A stretch of DNA of 64,000 nucleotides from Thiothrix subterranea. Its GTDB lineage: Bacteria; Pseudomonadota; Gammaproteobacteria; Thiotrichales; Thiotrichaceae. The DNA lies in contig NZ_CP053482.1 of NCBI RefSeq assembly GCF_016772315.1, forward strand, positions 2,170,001 through 2,234,000, read 5' to 3'. Position 1 is the first letter of the stretch; each line of letters opens with the position of its first letter. The notes beneath the pieces are model-generated. The model did no database searches and was not told where the DNA came from. It saw only the letters and a list, made by a program, of their open reading frames with translations. The position numbers and the translations under genes are program-made. Shown here in pieces: positions 53,151-61,033 of the stretch.

Positions 53151-54185
53151 ATGGACATTACCCAACTGCTGGCGTTCAGCGTCAAAAACAATGCCTCCGA
53201 CTTGCACTTGTCGGGCGGGATGCCCCCCATGATCCGTGTCGATGGCGAAATGCGCAAGATCAACTTGCCGGTACTCGACCATAAACAGGTACACGCGCTG
53301 GTGTACGACATCATGAATGATCACCAACGCAAAAATTACGAAGAGCATTGGGAATGCGATTTCTCGTTTGAAATTCCCGGTGTGGCGCGGTTTCGTGTGA
53401 ATGCCTTTAACCAAAACCGTGGTGCTGGTGCGGTGTTTCGTACCATCCCCAGCAAAGTATTAACACTCGATCAGTTGGGTGCGCCCGGTATTTTTCGGAA
53501 AATTTCGGAAAACCCACGCGGCTTGGTGTTGGTAACAGGGCCGACCGGTTCGGGCAAATCCACCACGCTTGCGGCAATGGTCGATTACAAAAATGACACC
53601 GATTACGGGCATATTCTTACCATCGAAGACCCGATCGAATTCGTGCACGAAAGCAAAAAAAGTCTGGTCAACCAACGTGAGGTGCATCGCGACACCAAAG
53701 GCTTTGAAGCCGCTCTCCGTTCCGCTTTGCGTGAAGACCCGGATACCATTCTGGTCGGGGAAATGCGTGACTTGGAAACCATTCGCTTGGCATTGACGGC
53801 GGCGGAAACCGGGCATTTGGTGTTTGGCACGTTGCATACGACATCCGCACCCAAAACCATTGACCGTATTGTGGATGTGTTCCCCGCTGCCGAAAAAGAG
53901 ATGGTGCGTTCCATGCTTTCCGAATCCTTGCAGGCGGTGATTTCGCAAACCCTGCTGAAGAAAAAAGGCGGCGGGCGCGTGGCAGCACACGAAATTCTGA
54001 TTGGCAATCGGGCGGTGCGTAACCTGATTCGCGAAAATAAGATTGCGCAAATGCGTTCTGCAATGCAAACCGGGCAAAGTGACGGGATGCAAACCCTTGA
54101 TCAATCACTGAAAAACTTGGTGATGAAAGGTTTGGTGGATCGTGAAGCGGCGCGGCGCAAAGCCGATAACCCGGATTCTATTTAA
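53151..54185 (+). CDS. pilT: Type IV pilus retraction ATPase PilT
   Basis: 344 residues: ASDLHLSGGMPPMIRVDGEM, Walker A GPTGSGKSTTLAAM, Asp box ILTIEDPIEFVH, Walker B ILVGEMRDLETI, His box GHLVFGTLHTTSA. The C-terminal AIRNLIRE-like AVRNLIRENKIAQM is the PilT motif needed for retraction. It drives pilus disassembly at the inner membrane. It is the first of three related ATPase genes and is divergent from yggS. Confidence 0.96.
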   Translation: MDITQLLAFSVKNNASDLHLSGGMPPMIRVDGEMRKINLPVLDHKQVHALVYDIMNDHQRKNYEEHWECDFSFEIPGVARFRVNAFNQNRGAGAVFRTIPSKVLTLDQLGAPGIFRKISENPRGLVLVTGPTGSGKSTTLAAMVDYKNDTDYGHILTIEDPIEFVHESKKSLVNQREVHRDTKGFEAALRSALREDPDTILVGEMRDLETIRLALTAAETGHLVFGTLHTTSAPKTIDRIVDVFPAAEKEMVRSMLSESLQAVISQTLLKKKGGGRVAAHEILIGNRAVRNLIRENKIAQMRSAMQTGQSDGMQTLDQSLKNLVMKGLVDREAARRKADNPDSI

Positions 54186-54189
54186 TTTA

Positions 54190-54236
54190 AAGAACCCCTC
54201 ACCCCCTAACCCCCTCTCCCTCAAGGGGCGAGGGGG
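54190..54236. repeat. GC-rich dispersed repeat (copy 2)
   Basis: Inverted, almost identical copy of the sequence at 27767-27811. It occupies most of the gap between pilT and pilU. The hairpin core CTCTCCCTCAAGGGGCGAGG could lower read-through into pilU. Confidence 0.75.
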
Positions 54237-54251
54237 AACACAGGAGACACT

Positions 54252-55409
54252 ATGGATCGCGATGCTGCTGTCAGCTATGTGCATAAGTTATTGGCTACTA
54301 TGTTGGAAAAGAAAGCTTCCGACTTGTATGTCACCGCCGAGGCTGCCCCTTCTGCCAAAATTGCCAGCGAAATGGTGCCGTTAACCAATCAGCCATTGAA
54401 TGAGCAAACGGCGCGGATGTTGGTGCGGGCGATTATGAACGACCGCCAGCTCAAACAGTTTGAGGAGGACATGGAATGCAACTTTTCCATTAGTCTGCCG
54501 GGCAAGGCGCGATTCCGGGTGAATGCGTTCACGCAACGCGGTTGTGCGGGGATGGTGTTACGCCATATTCCTAACCATATTCCCGGTTTGAAAGAGTTGG
54601 GGTTGCCGCCGGTATTGCGCGAGATTGCCATGACCAAACGCGGTTTGGTGATTATGGTGGGGGCGACGGGTTCGGGTAAATCGACCACACTGGCGTCGAT
54701 GGTCGATTTTCGCAATACCAATTCCAAAGGGCATATCGTCACGATTGAAGACCCGATTGAGTTTGTGCATCAGCACAAGGGGTGCTTGATTACGCAGCGC
54801 GAAGTGGGGGTCGATACCAGCAGTTATGAGATTGCGATGAAAAATACCTTGCGCCAAGCCCCTGATGTGATTTTGTTAGGCGAAATTCGGGATCGTGAGG
54901 CGATGGATTACGCGATTGCCTACGCTGAAACCGGGCATTTGTGCTTGTCGACCTTGCACGCCAACAGTTCCAACCAAGCGATCGACCGTATTATCAACTT
55001 TTTCCCCGAAGAACGCCGCAACCAGTTATTGATGGATTTATCCCTCAACCTGAAGGCGGTGGTATCACAGCGCTTGGTGCGTAAAGCCAAAGGGGAAGGG
55101 CGTTTGCCAGCGGTGGAAGTGGTGATTAATACGCCATTAATGGCAGATTTAATTCTGAAAGGCGATGTGCCGGGCATGAAGATTCTGACCTCGAAATCGC
55201 GCGAACACGGGATGCGCACCTTTGACCAAGCGCTATTTGATTTGATTGAAGCGCGGCAAATCACCGTGCATGAAGCGTTGCGTCATGCCGATTCGCAGAA
55301 TGACTTGCGCTTACGCCTCAAATTGGAAAGCCGGTTTGCGCAAGATAATGACTTCTTTAAGGGGTTGGATGAGTTGGCGATTGAGCCGCTGGAGAATGCC
55401 ACACGATGA
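54252..55409 (+). CDS. pilU: PilT/PilU-family ATPase, PilU-like
   Basis: 385 residues. ATPase motifs: GATGSGKSTTLASM, IVTIEDPIEFVH, VILLGEIRDREAMDYA and GHLCLSTLHANSSNQAIDRI. The C-terminus runs past the ATPase by a PilU-like segment (HADSQNDLRLRLKLESRF). The PilT-type AIRNLIRE motif is replaced by MADLILKGDVPGMK. PilU is an accessory retraction motor that works with PilT. ATG 54252 follows ACAGGAGAC. It is coupled to the next ATPase by an ATGA overlap. Confidence 0.9.
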   Translation: MDRDAAVSYVHKLLATMLEKKASDLYVTAEAAPSAKIASEMVPLTNQPLNEQTARMLVRAIMNDRQLKQFEEDMECNFSISLPGKARFRVNAFTQRGCAGMVLRHIPNHIPGLKELGLPPVLREIAMTKRGLVIMVGATGSGKSTTLASMVDFRNTNSKGHIVTIEDPIEFVHQHKGCLITQREVGVDTSSYEIAMKNTLRQAPDVILLGEIRDREAMDYAIAYAETGHLCLSTLHANSSNQAIDRIINFFPEERRNQLLMDLSLNLKAVVSQRLVRKAKGEGRLPAVEVVINTPLMADLILKGDVPGMKILTSKSREHGMRTFDQALFDLIEARQITVHEALRHADSQNDLRLRLKLESRFAQDNDFFKGLDELAIEPLENATR

Positions 55410-56536
55410 CCATTTTAAGTGAAGCTGAGATGCGCATCACACCATTATTGAATGTGATGGTGAAACAAAGCGCATCGGATTTGTATTTGACCACGGGGGC
55501 GCACGCCACGATTAAGGTGCGCGGGCAGCTCAAACGCATTAGCCGGGAGTCGATGAAGCCGGGCAATATTCGCCAATTAGCCGAAGAAATCCTGACGGCA
55601 ACCGAAATTGAAGCTTTCTTTGCCGATCGTGAGTTAAACAAGGGATTTTCGCTGAAAGGCATTGGGCGTTTCCGCATGAATTTTTATTTTCAGCGCGGGG
55701 AAGTGTCGATGGTGATTCGCCATATTCGTTCCGACATTCGCTCGCCGGATGAGTTGAAATTGCCGGAAGTGCTGAAAAAACTGGTGATGCAAAAAGAGGG
55801 GATGTTGCTGTTCGTGGGGTCTACGGGGTCGGGGAAGTCGACGTCGATGGCATCCTTGATTCAGCACCGCAATGAGCACCATTGTGGGCATATTTTGACG
55901 ATTGAAGATCCGATCGAATACACCTTCCGCCACGGTAAATCCATTATTGGGCAGCGTGAAGTCGGTTTTGACACCTTGAGTTACGCTAATGCGATGCGCG
56001 AAGCCATGCGGGAAGCCCCGGATATGATCATGGTGGGGGAGGTGCGCGATACCGAAACCATGGATGCGGTGTTGGGTTTTGCGGATACCGGGCATTTGGT
56101 GTTGTCGACCTTGCACGCGACTAACGTGATTCAGGCGCTGGAGCGGATGTTGTATTTGTTTCCCAGTGAAAATAAAGGCCGGGTGTTGATGGATTTGTCC
56201 TTGAATTTGCGCGGGATTGTGGCGCAACGGCTGATTCCTGATGAAAAAGATGGCTTGCATCTGGCGGCAGAGGTGTTGGTGAATACCCCGTATGTCGCTG
56301 AGCTGATTCGTACCGGACAATTTGGCGAGTTGAAAGAGATTATTGCCAAAGGGTCTGTGGATGGGATGCAAACCTTTGACCAAGCCTTGTACCAGCTTTA
56401 CACCGGCAGCCATATCAGCAAGACCGTGGCCTTGGAGTACGCCGGTTCCCGCAATGATTTGGAGTGGCAAATCAATTTCGGCGCGGGTCACGCCGAAGAC
56501 AACGCCGCGCATTATGATTTGCCGGAAATGGCTTAA
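55406..56536 (+). CDS. Third PilT/PilU-family retraction ATPase (PilU-like)
   Basis: 376 residues with ASDLYLTTGAHATIKVRGQL, Walker A GSTGSGKSTSMASL, ILTIEDPIEYTFRH, MIMVGEVRDTETMDAVL, GHLVLSTLHATNVIQALERM, and a PilU-type tail (SRNDLEWQINFGAGHAEDN). Its PilU features are stronger than those of the gene before it, so this one may be the true PilU orthologue. The start overlaps the previous stop (ATGA), and the stop overlaps that of bioD by TTAA. Confidence 0.9.
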   Translation: MTILSEAEMRITPLLNVMVKQSASDLYLTTGAHATIKVRGQLKRISRESMKPGNIRQLAEEILTATEIEAFFADRELNKGFSLKGIGRFRMNFYFQRGEVSMVIRHIRSDIRSPDELKLPEVLKKLVMQKEGMLLFVGSTGSGKSTSMASLIQHRNEHHCGHILTIEDPIEYTFRHGKSIIGQREVGFDTLSYANAMREAMREAPDMIMVGEVRDTETMDAVLGFADTGHLVLSTLHATNVIQALERMLYLFPSENKGRVLMDLSLNLRGIVAQRLIPDEKDGLHLAAEVLVNTPYVAELIRTGQFGELKEIIAKGSVDGMQTFDQALYQLYTGSHISKTVALEYAGSRNDLEWQINFGAGHAEDNAAHYDLPEMA

Positions 56537-57192
56537 GCACACGGGAAGGCGACGATTGGTACGTCCAAGTACTGGCACATATCTTGAGCATTATCCATGC
56601 CGTTCACACGGGGCGTGCGGGCATTGAGAATAACGCCTGCCAAGGTGAGGCCGCGTTGTTGCACCGCTGCGACCGTGAGTAACACATGGTTGATGCAACC
56701 CAAACGGTCTTCGGCAACGACAATCACGGGTAAGCCCAGCTTTTGGGCAAGATCGGCATTGAGGCCATCGTCGGCAATCGGTGAATAAAAGCCGCCCGCG
56801 CCTTCCACATGCAAAAACTGGTGGGATTCCCAATGCGTGGGGCAAGCGGCTACCAGTTGTTGCAGTGACACGCTTTCTCCGGCAAGTTGTGCGGCGCGTG
56901 GCGGGGCAAGCGCGGCGCTAAAGTGATAGGGGCAAATGCGTTGGTCAAAGGCTTGCCCTGCTGCCTGAGCCAATTGCCAAGCATCCGTTTGCTGAATGTC
57001 GTCAGCCCAACCCGATTCCACGGGTTTGCGCACCATCACTTCACGCCCTAAAGCCCGCAAGCACGTAATCAGTTGGATGCCGACCCAGGTTTTACCCACG
57101 CCGGTATCCGTGCCGGTCATGAAAATACCCCTAGCCGTATTCACGCCAGATGCCGTCAGCCAGTGTGCGAATGTTGGAACAATTATCCCCAT
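56533..57192 (-). CDS. bioD: Dethiobiotin synthetase
   Basis: 219 residues. P-loop GIFMTGTDTGVGKTWVG (about 22-38), the KPVESGW substrate loop, and VEGAGGFYSPI near 130. It forms the ureido ring of dethiobiotin, the step before BioB. It has about 20 extra residues before the P-loop strand compared with short BioD. AAGGAAA supports ATG 57192. No other bio gene is visible. A perfect palindrome lies directly upstream. Confidence 0.93.
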   Translation of the reverse strand: MGIIVPTFAHWLTASGVNTARGIFMTGTDTGVGKTWVGIQLITCLRALGREVMVRKPVESGWADDIQQTDAWQLAQAAGQAFDQRICPYHFSAALAPPRAAQLAGESVSLQQLVAACPTHWESHQFLHVEGAGGFYSPIADDGLNADLAQKLGLPVIVVAEDRLGCINHVLLTVAAVQQRGLTLAGVILNARTPRVNGMDNAQDMCQYLDVPIVAFPCA

Positions 57193-57209
57193 GCGGTTTC
57201 CTTTGTTGG

Positions 57210-57240
57210 CTCAAGGTATCATTTCAAATGATACCTTGAG
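57210..57240 (-). promoter_or_regulatory. 31-base perfect palindrome upstream of bioD
   Basis: CTCAAGGTATCATTT (57210-57224) is followed by one base and its exact complement AAATGATACCTTGAG (57226-57240). It lies 17 bases upstream of the bioD start, so it overlaps the leader or promoter. It could be a repressor operator or a leader hairpin close to the ribosome site. No T run follows in either direction. Confidence 0.6.
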
Positions 57241-57477
57241 GGTCATGCCGGTGGTTTTTTTGCTGAAAGTTAAGCCTAGACTAATGTTTCCCTGACTAAG
57301 GGGCAATACTAGGCAGTATCCAACAGATGATACTTATGTCGGCAATTATAAAAGTGATAATTTTAACTAATTAAAGTTGAACCATTTTGATCAAATACAC
57401 GACTATTAGTTTGTTTATTAAACTGTTTTGACGTATATCAATAAATTTTACAAATGACTTGCTTGGTAAATAATAAT

Positions 57478-57996
57478 ATGACGATAAAAAGGCTCACCCT
57501 TGTGTTGGGCAGCAGTTTGCTGCTTTCTTGTGCTAATTGGGCGATGGCTCAGCAAAATTGTCAGGGAAATATTCCCGCTTCTACCCCAGTGCAACGCTTC
57601 AATGATCAAGGCAATGGCACTTTAATTGACACTAACACCGGCTTAATGTGGAAAAAATGCTTAGAAGGGCAAACTGGAGAGCGTTGCGTCGGGTCGGCGT
57701 TACGCATGGAATGGGACAGAGCCGCTAATCTCGCGCAATTGGTCGGCAGTGATAATTTCGCCGGTTACGCGGGCTGGCGTTTACCGACGTTGGATGAACT
57801 CAACAGCATTGTGGAACAGCGTTGTGTCGAACCCGCTGCTAATTTGGACGTATTTCCACACATGCCCGCCGTTGGGCTGTGGTCGATGAATCAGGTCGAC
57901 CCACTTGCGTGGAGCATGGATTTCGCTAAAGGCCGCGCCTATGAAAATCTCAAAGGCGCGGGTATGTACATTCGCTTGGTGCGTAATTTACGCTAA
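57478..57996 (+). CDS. DUF1566 (Lcl C-terminal-like) secreted protein
   Basis: 172 residues from ATG 57478. A signal peptide (LTLVLGSSLLLSCANWAMAQ) precedes one DUF1566 domain, with DTNTGLMWKKCLEGQTGERC, AGYAGWRLPTLDELNSIVEQ and VGLWSMNQVD. DUF1566 domains are found in cell-surface proteins; function is unknown. Cysteines at about 28, 63, 74 and 117 may form disulfides. The 237 bases upstream (57241-57477) are AT-rich and contain no other gene that I can see. Confidence 0.85.
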   Translation: MTIKRLTLVLGSSLLLSCANWAMAQQNCQGNIPASTPVQRFNDQGNGTLIDTNTGLMWKKCLEGQTGERCVGSALRMEWDRAANLAQLVGSDNFAGYAGWRLPTLDELNSIVEQRCVEPAANLDVFPHMPAVGLWSMNQVDPLAWSMDFAKGRAYENLKGAGMYIRLVRNLR

Positions 57997-57998
57997 CG

Positions 57999-59495
57999 TT
58001 ACGGTGACGTATCCGTTGGCAGCATCAAGCTCACCCAATACTGGCTGCTGGTTTCGGTCATATCCAACATCCCCTGTGGATAAAGGCCGAACACCAGCAC
58101 CAGTATAACTATCAGCAGCAGGACACCCAGTTCTCGCGGCTTCAAGTCAGGTGCGTCACGGATAATGTCGTGACGCGCTTCACCCAGAAAGGCTTTGCGG
58201 TAGAAGTTCAGGAAATACGCCGCCCCCAAAATCACCACAAACAACACCACCAAACCTGCGCCGGTGTGTACTTCCAAAATACTCACGATCAGCAAAAATT
58301 CCGCCGGAAAACCGCTGGTGGCTGGCATTCCGATTCCCGCCAAACCGAGGAAGAAGAACAGCGATGCCAGCAAGGGCATGGATTTCGCTACTCCGCCCAA
58401 ACTCAATAATTCCGTCGAGCCGGTGCGTTGATGCAAAAAGCCGGTAATCAAAAACAAGCCACCCGCAATCAGCGTAAAGTTCAGCAACTGGAAGATTGCG
58501 CCCTGCATCCCTTGCGGGCTAAACGCGGCAATCCCCAATACCACTAGCCCGACGTGGCTTAAGGATGAAAACGCCAACATGCGCCGCAAACTGGTTTGGC
58601 TCAACGCCGCCACCGCGCCATACAACACCCCAATCATTCCTAAACCCACCAGAATCCAGCGGAATTCCAAGGCGGCATCTGGCACCAGCGGCAAGCCAAA
58701 GCGCAATAACCCATACGCCCCGACTTTCAAACCCGTCAGCAAGGCCACGGTGGTAGCAGGCCCTTCTTGCGCGACCACCGGCAACCACGTGTGCAGCGGG
58801 AACAGCGGAATTTTCACCCCAAACCCCACCAGCAACAGGAAAAACACCGTCACCTGCACCCCGTATTCACGGCTACCTTGCAATAAATCGGTGTAGGCAA
58901 AACTCATCCCCGTGGAATTATTCATCGCCAGCACCACAAACCCCAGCAGAATTGGCAAGCCACCCGCCAACATAAACAAGCTGTATTTCACCCCCGCGTA
59001 ACGCCGATTCGCACCGCTGCCCCACAAACTGATCAGGAAGAACAGCGGCAGCAAAGTCATTTCCCAGAACAGGAAAAACAAAATCGTATCCAGCGAGGTG
59101 AAAATGCCCATCATGGTGCATTCCAACACCAGCAATAGCGCGAAATACAGGCGTGTCATGGTGCGAATCGCGTTCCAGGACGCCAATATCACCCCAATGA
59201 ACAACAGCGCGGTGAATGGCAGGAACAAGACCGATAGCCCATCCACCCCCAAGAGGTAATGAATCCCCAAACTCGGCATCCAGGGGGTTTTTTCCACAAA
59301 TTGGAATCCCGCCTGCTGCGGATCAAATCCCGCTACGATAATGAGCGCCACCCCCAATGTCAGTACCGCCGTGGTCAACGCCGCCAAGCGAGCTTCTTTG
59401 CCCGGCATGAATGCGGTCAAGATTGCGCCCAACGGTAACATCAGCAGTAACAGGCTGAGCCAAGGAAAATCCATGCTTGTTAAGCTATCCATCAA
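57999..59495 (-). CDS. NuoM/MrpD-like antiporter subunit of the Dab-like operon
   Basis: A 498-residue membrane protein with about 14 helices. The proton-path residues of NuoM are present: Glu in FFLFWEMTLLPLF, Lys in GFGVKIPLFPLHTWLP and Lys in LLTGLKVGAYGLL. It is the last of four genes transcribed from the right edge (dabA, NuoL-like, NuoM-like, this gene), each overlapping the next. No other complex I genes are near, so it most likely belongs to the carbon-uptake complex and not to NADH dehydrogenase. Confidence 0.85.
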   Translation of the reverse strand: MMDSLTSMDFPWLSLLLLMLPLGAILTAFMPGKEARLAALTTAVLTLGVALIIVAGFDPQQAGFQFVEKTPWMPSLGIHYLLGVDGLSVLFLPFTALLFIGVILASWNAIRTMTRLYFALLLVLECTMMGIFTSLDTILFFLFWEMTLLPLFFLISLWGSGANRRYAGVKYSLFMLAGGLPILLGFVVLAMNNSTGMSFAYTDLLQGSREYGVQVTVFFLLLVGFGVKIPLFPLHTWLPVVAQEGPATTVALLTGLKVGAYGLLRFGLPLVPDAALEFRWILVGLGMIGVLYGAVAALSQTSLRRMLAFSSLSHVGLVVLGIAAFSPQGMQGAIFQLLNFTLIAGGLFLITGFLHQRTGSTELLSLGGVAKSMPLLASLFFFLGLAGIGMPATSGFPAEFLLIVSILEVHTGAGLVVLFVVILGAAYFLNFYRKAFLGEARHDIIRDAPDLKPRELGVLLLIVILVLVFGLYPQGMLDMTETSSQYWVSLMLPTDTSP

Positions 59496-61033
59496 TGTTC
59501 TCCCCCTTGAACGTCGCCCGTGTATTCTGCAAACAGCCCCGCCAAACCTTGGATGGGCTGATCAATCAATGCAATCCACGGCGCGGAATAGAACCCCGCC
59601 GTTACCGTTACCACAATCACAATACTTGCCATCAGCATTTCCGCCGGGTAAGTGGGGTTGGTATCCCACCGTTTGGTATCCACCCCCGGATTGGCTAAAA
59701 ACGCCTGTTGGAAAGCGCGTAACAAAAAGCCCGCCGCCACCAAGTTGCCCAAAGCCGCAGCGACTGTCACCAACGCCCCGAAGCGTTTAATCGAGCCTTC
59801 CAACACGAAATGCACCGCATCAAACCCCGGTGTTCCCGGCATTCCCACAATCGCCAAGCCTGCCACCAGAAATGCCAAGCCCACAATTGGGATGTAATCC
59901 ATCATCCCACCGAGCTTGGTTAAGCGCGTGGTGCGGGTGCGTTGCCACACCATGCCGGTCATCAGTAACAAGCCAGTGATCGCCAATCCAAAATTCATCG
60001 CCAGCAAGACAGCGCCTTCAAACGCCATGCGATGCAAACTAAATAAACCAATCGTCAAAATTCCGGTATGGCTAATGACCGCAAACGCCAACAATTCACG
60101 TAAGGTTTGCTGACGCATTGCCAAAAATGCGGCGTAAAACACCCCGGTAGCGGCGAACACGGTGGCGACCATGTGCCATTCCCACACCGCATGAGGCACA
60201 ATCGGGAATACAAAGCGCAACAGCCCGTAGACCCCCACTTTCAAGCCCAGCAAGTAAATCGGTGCGACCGCCACATTGCCGTGCAACATAAACGCAGGTA
60301 GCCAGCCGTGAAACGGGAATAACGGAATCCGTACCGCCATTGCATAAAACAGGGCGAAGAACACCAAGGTTCCCACCATATCGTGCGCCCCAAAGCCGAG
60401 GGTTGCCAGCTCATACAGGCTGAAACTCCAGCGTCCGGCATTCGCATCGGCGTAATTCCAGCCCAACACCAGCGTGCCAAACACCAGCAGCAATAAGCCC
60501 ACTACCATGAATTGCAGGTAACGCGCCAAGGTCGGTTGAATGTCGTGGAACGTCGGCCAGCGCTTGGTCAAATACGCCACCATGACCACTTCGAGGAAGG
60601 ACATACAGGTAAACCACAGCAAATCCACCGTTACAAACTGACTGGTAATGACGGACTGAATCATCATCATCACTGCCAGTATCGAACTTTCGTGCAAACG
60701 CCGCACCAGAATAAACGCCACACTCAATAGGCTGATCAAGCTGGTCAGCAACACAAACATGACCCCGATGCCATCCACCGCCGCGTGGTAGTGAAACGCG
60801 CCGAGTATCTGGAAACGTTCCGCAAACTGCATCACCCCCGCCGCTTGATTCACATCAAACTTGGCATACAAGCTTACCGCCAGCAACATTTGCGCCAGCG
60901 CCATAATGCCTGCCAAGGCCACTGCCGCATTGCCGCGTATCTTAATTAACACCAGCCCGGTCAACAGCGGGAACAGTTGCAACATGGTCAACAACGGTGA
61001 TGCTGCCGGAATTTCCGAAAATGTCATTGGCAT
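59492..61033 (-). CDS. Divergent NuoM-like antiporter subunit
   Basis: A 513-residue protein with about 14 helices. It aligns with NuoM, but key positions differ: the FWExxLLP box reads WFTCMSFLE (Glu replaced by Cys, a Glu 5 residues later), and the TM7 Lys is Arg in AVRIPLFPFHGWLP. The broken-helix Lys in LLGLKVGVYGLLRF is kept. Proton conduction may be altered or lost. It overlaps its neighbours by 4 bases and 1 base, so it is made together with them. Confidence 0.82.
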   Translation of the reverse strand: MPMTFSEIPAASPLLTMLQLFPLLTGLVLIKIRGNAAVALAGIMALAQMLLAVSLYAKFDVNQAAGVMQFAERFQILGAFHYHAAVDGIGVMFVLLTSLISLLSVAFILVRRLHESSILAVMMMIQSVITSQFVTVDLLWFTCMSFLEVVMVAYLTKRWPTFHDIQPTLARYLQFMVVGLLLLVFGTLVLGWNYADANAGRWSFSLYELATLGFGAHDMVGTLVFFALFYAMAVRIPLFPFHGWLPAFMLHGNVAVAPIYLLGLKVGVYGLLRFVFPIVPHAVWEWHMVATVFAATGVFYAAFLAMRQQTLRELLAFAVISHTGILTIGLFSLHRMAFEGAVLLAMNFGLAITGLLLMTGMVWQRTRTTRLTKLGGMMDYIPIVGLAFLVAGLAIVGMPGTPGFDAVHFVLEGSIKRFGALVTVAAALGNLVAAGFLLRAFQQAFLANPGVDTKRWDTNPTYPAEMLMASIVIVVTVTAGFYSAPWIALIDQPIQGLAGLFAEYTGDVQGGEH

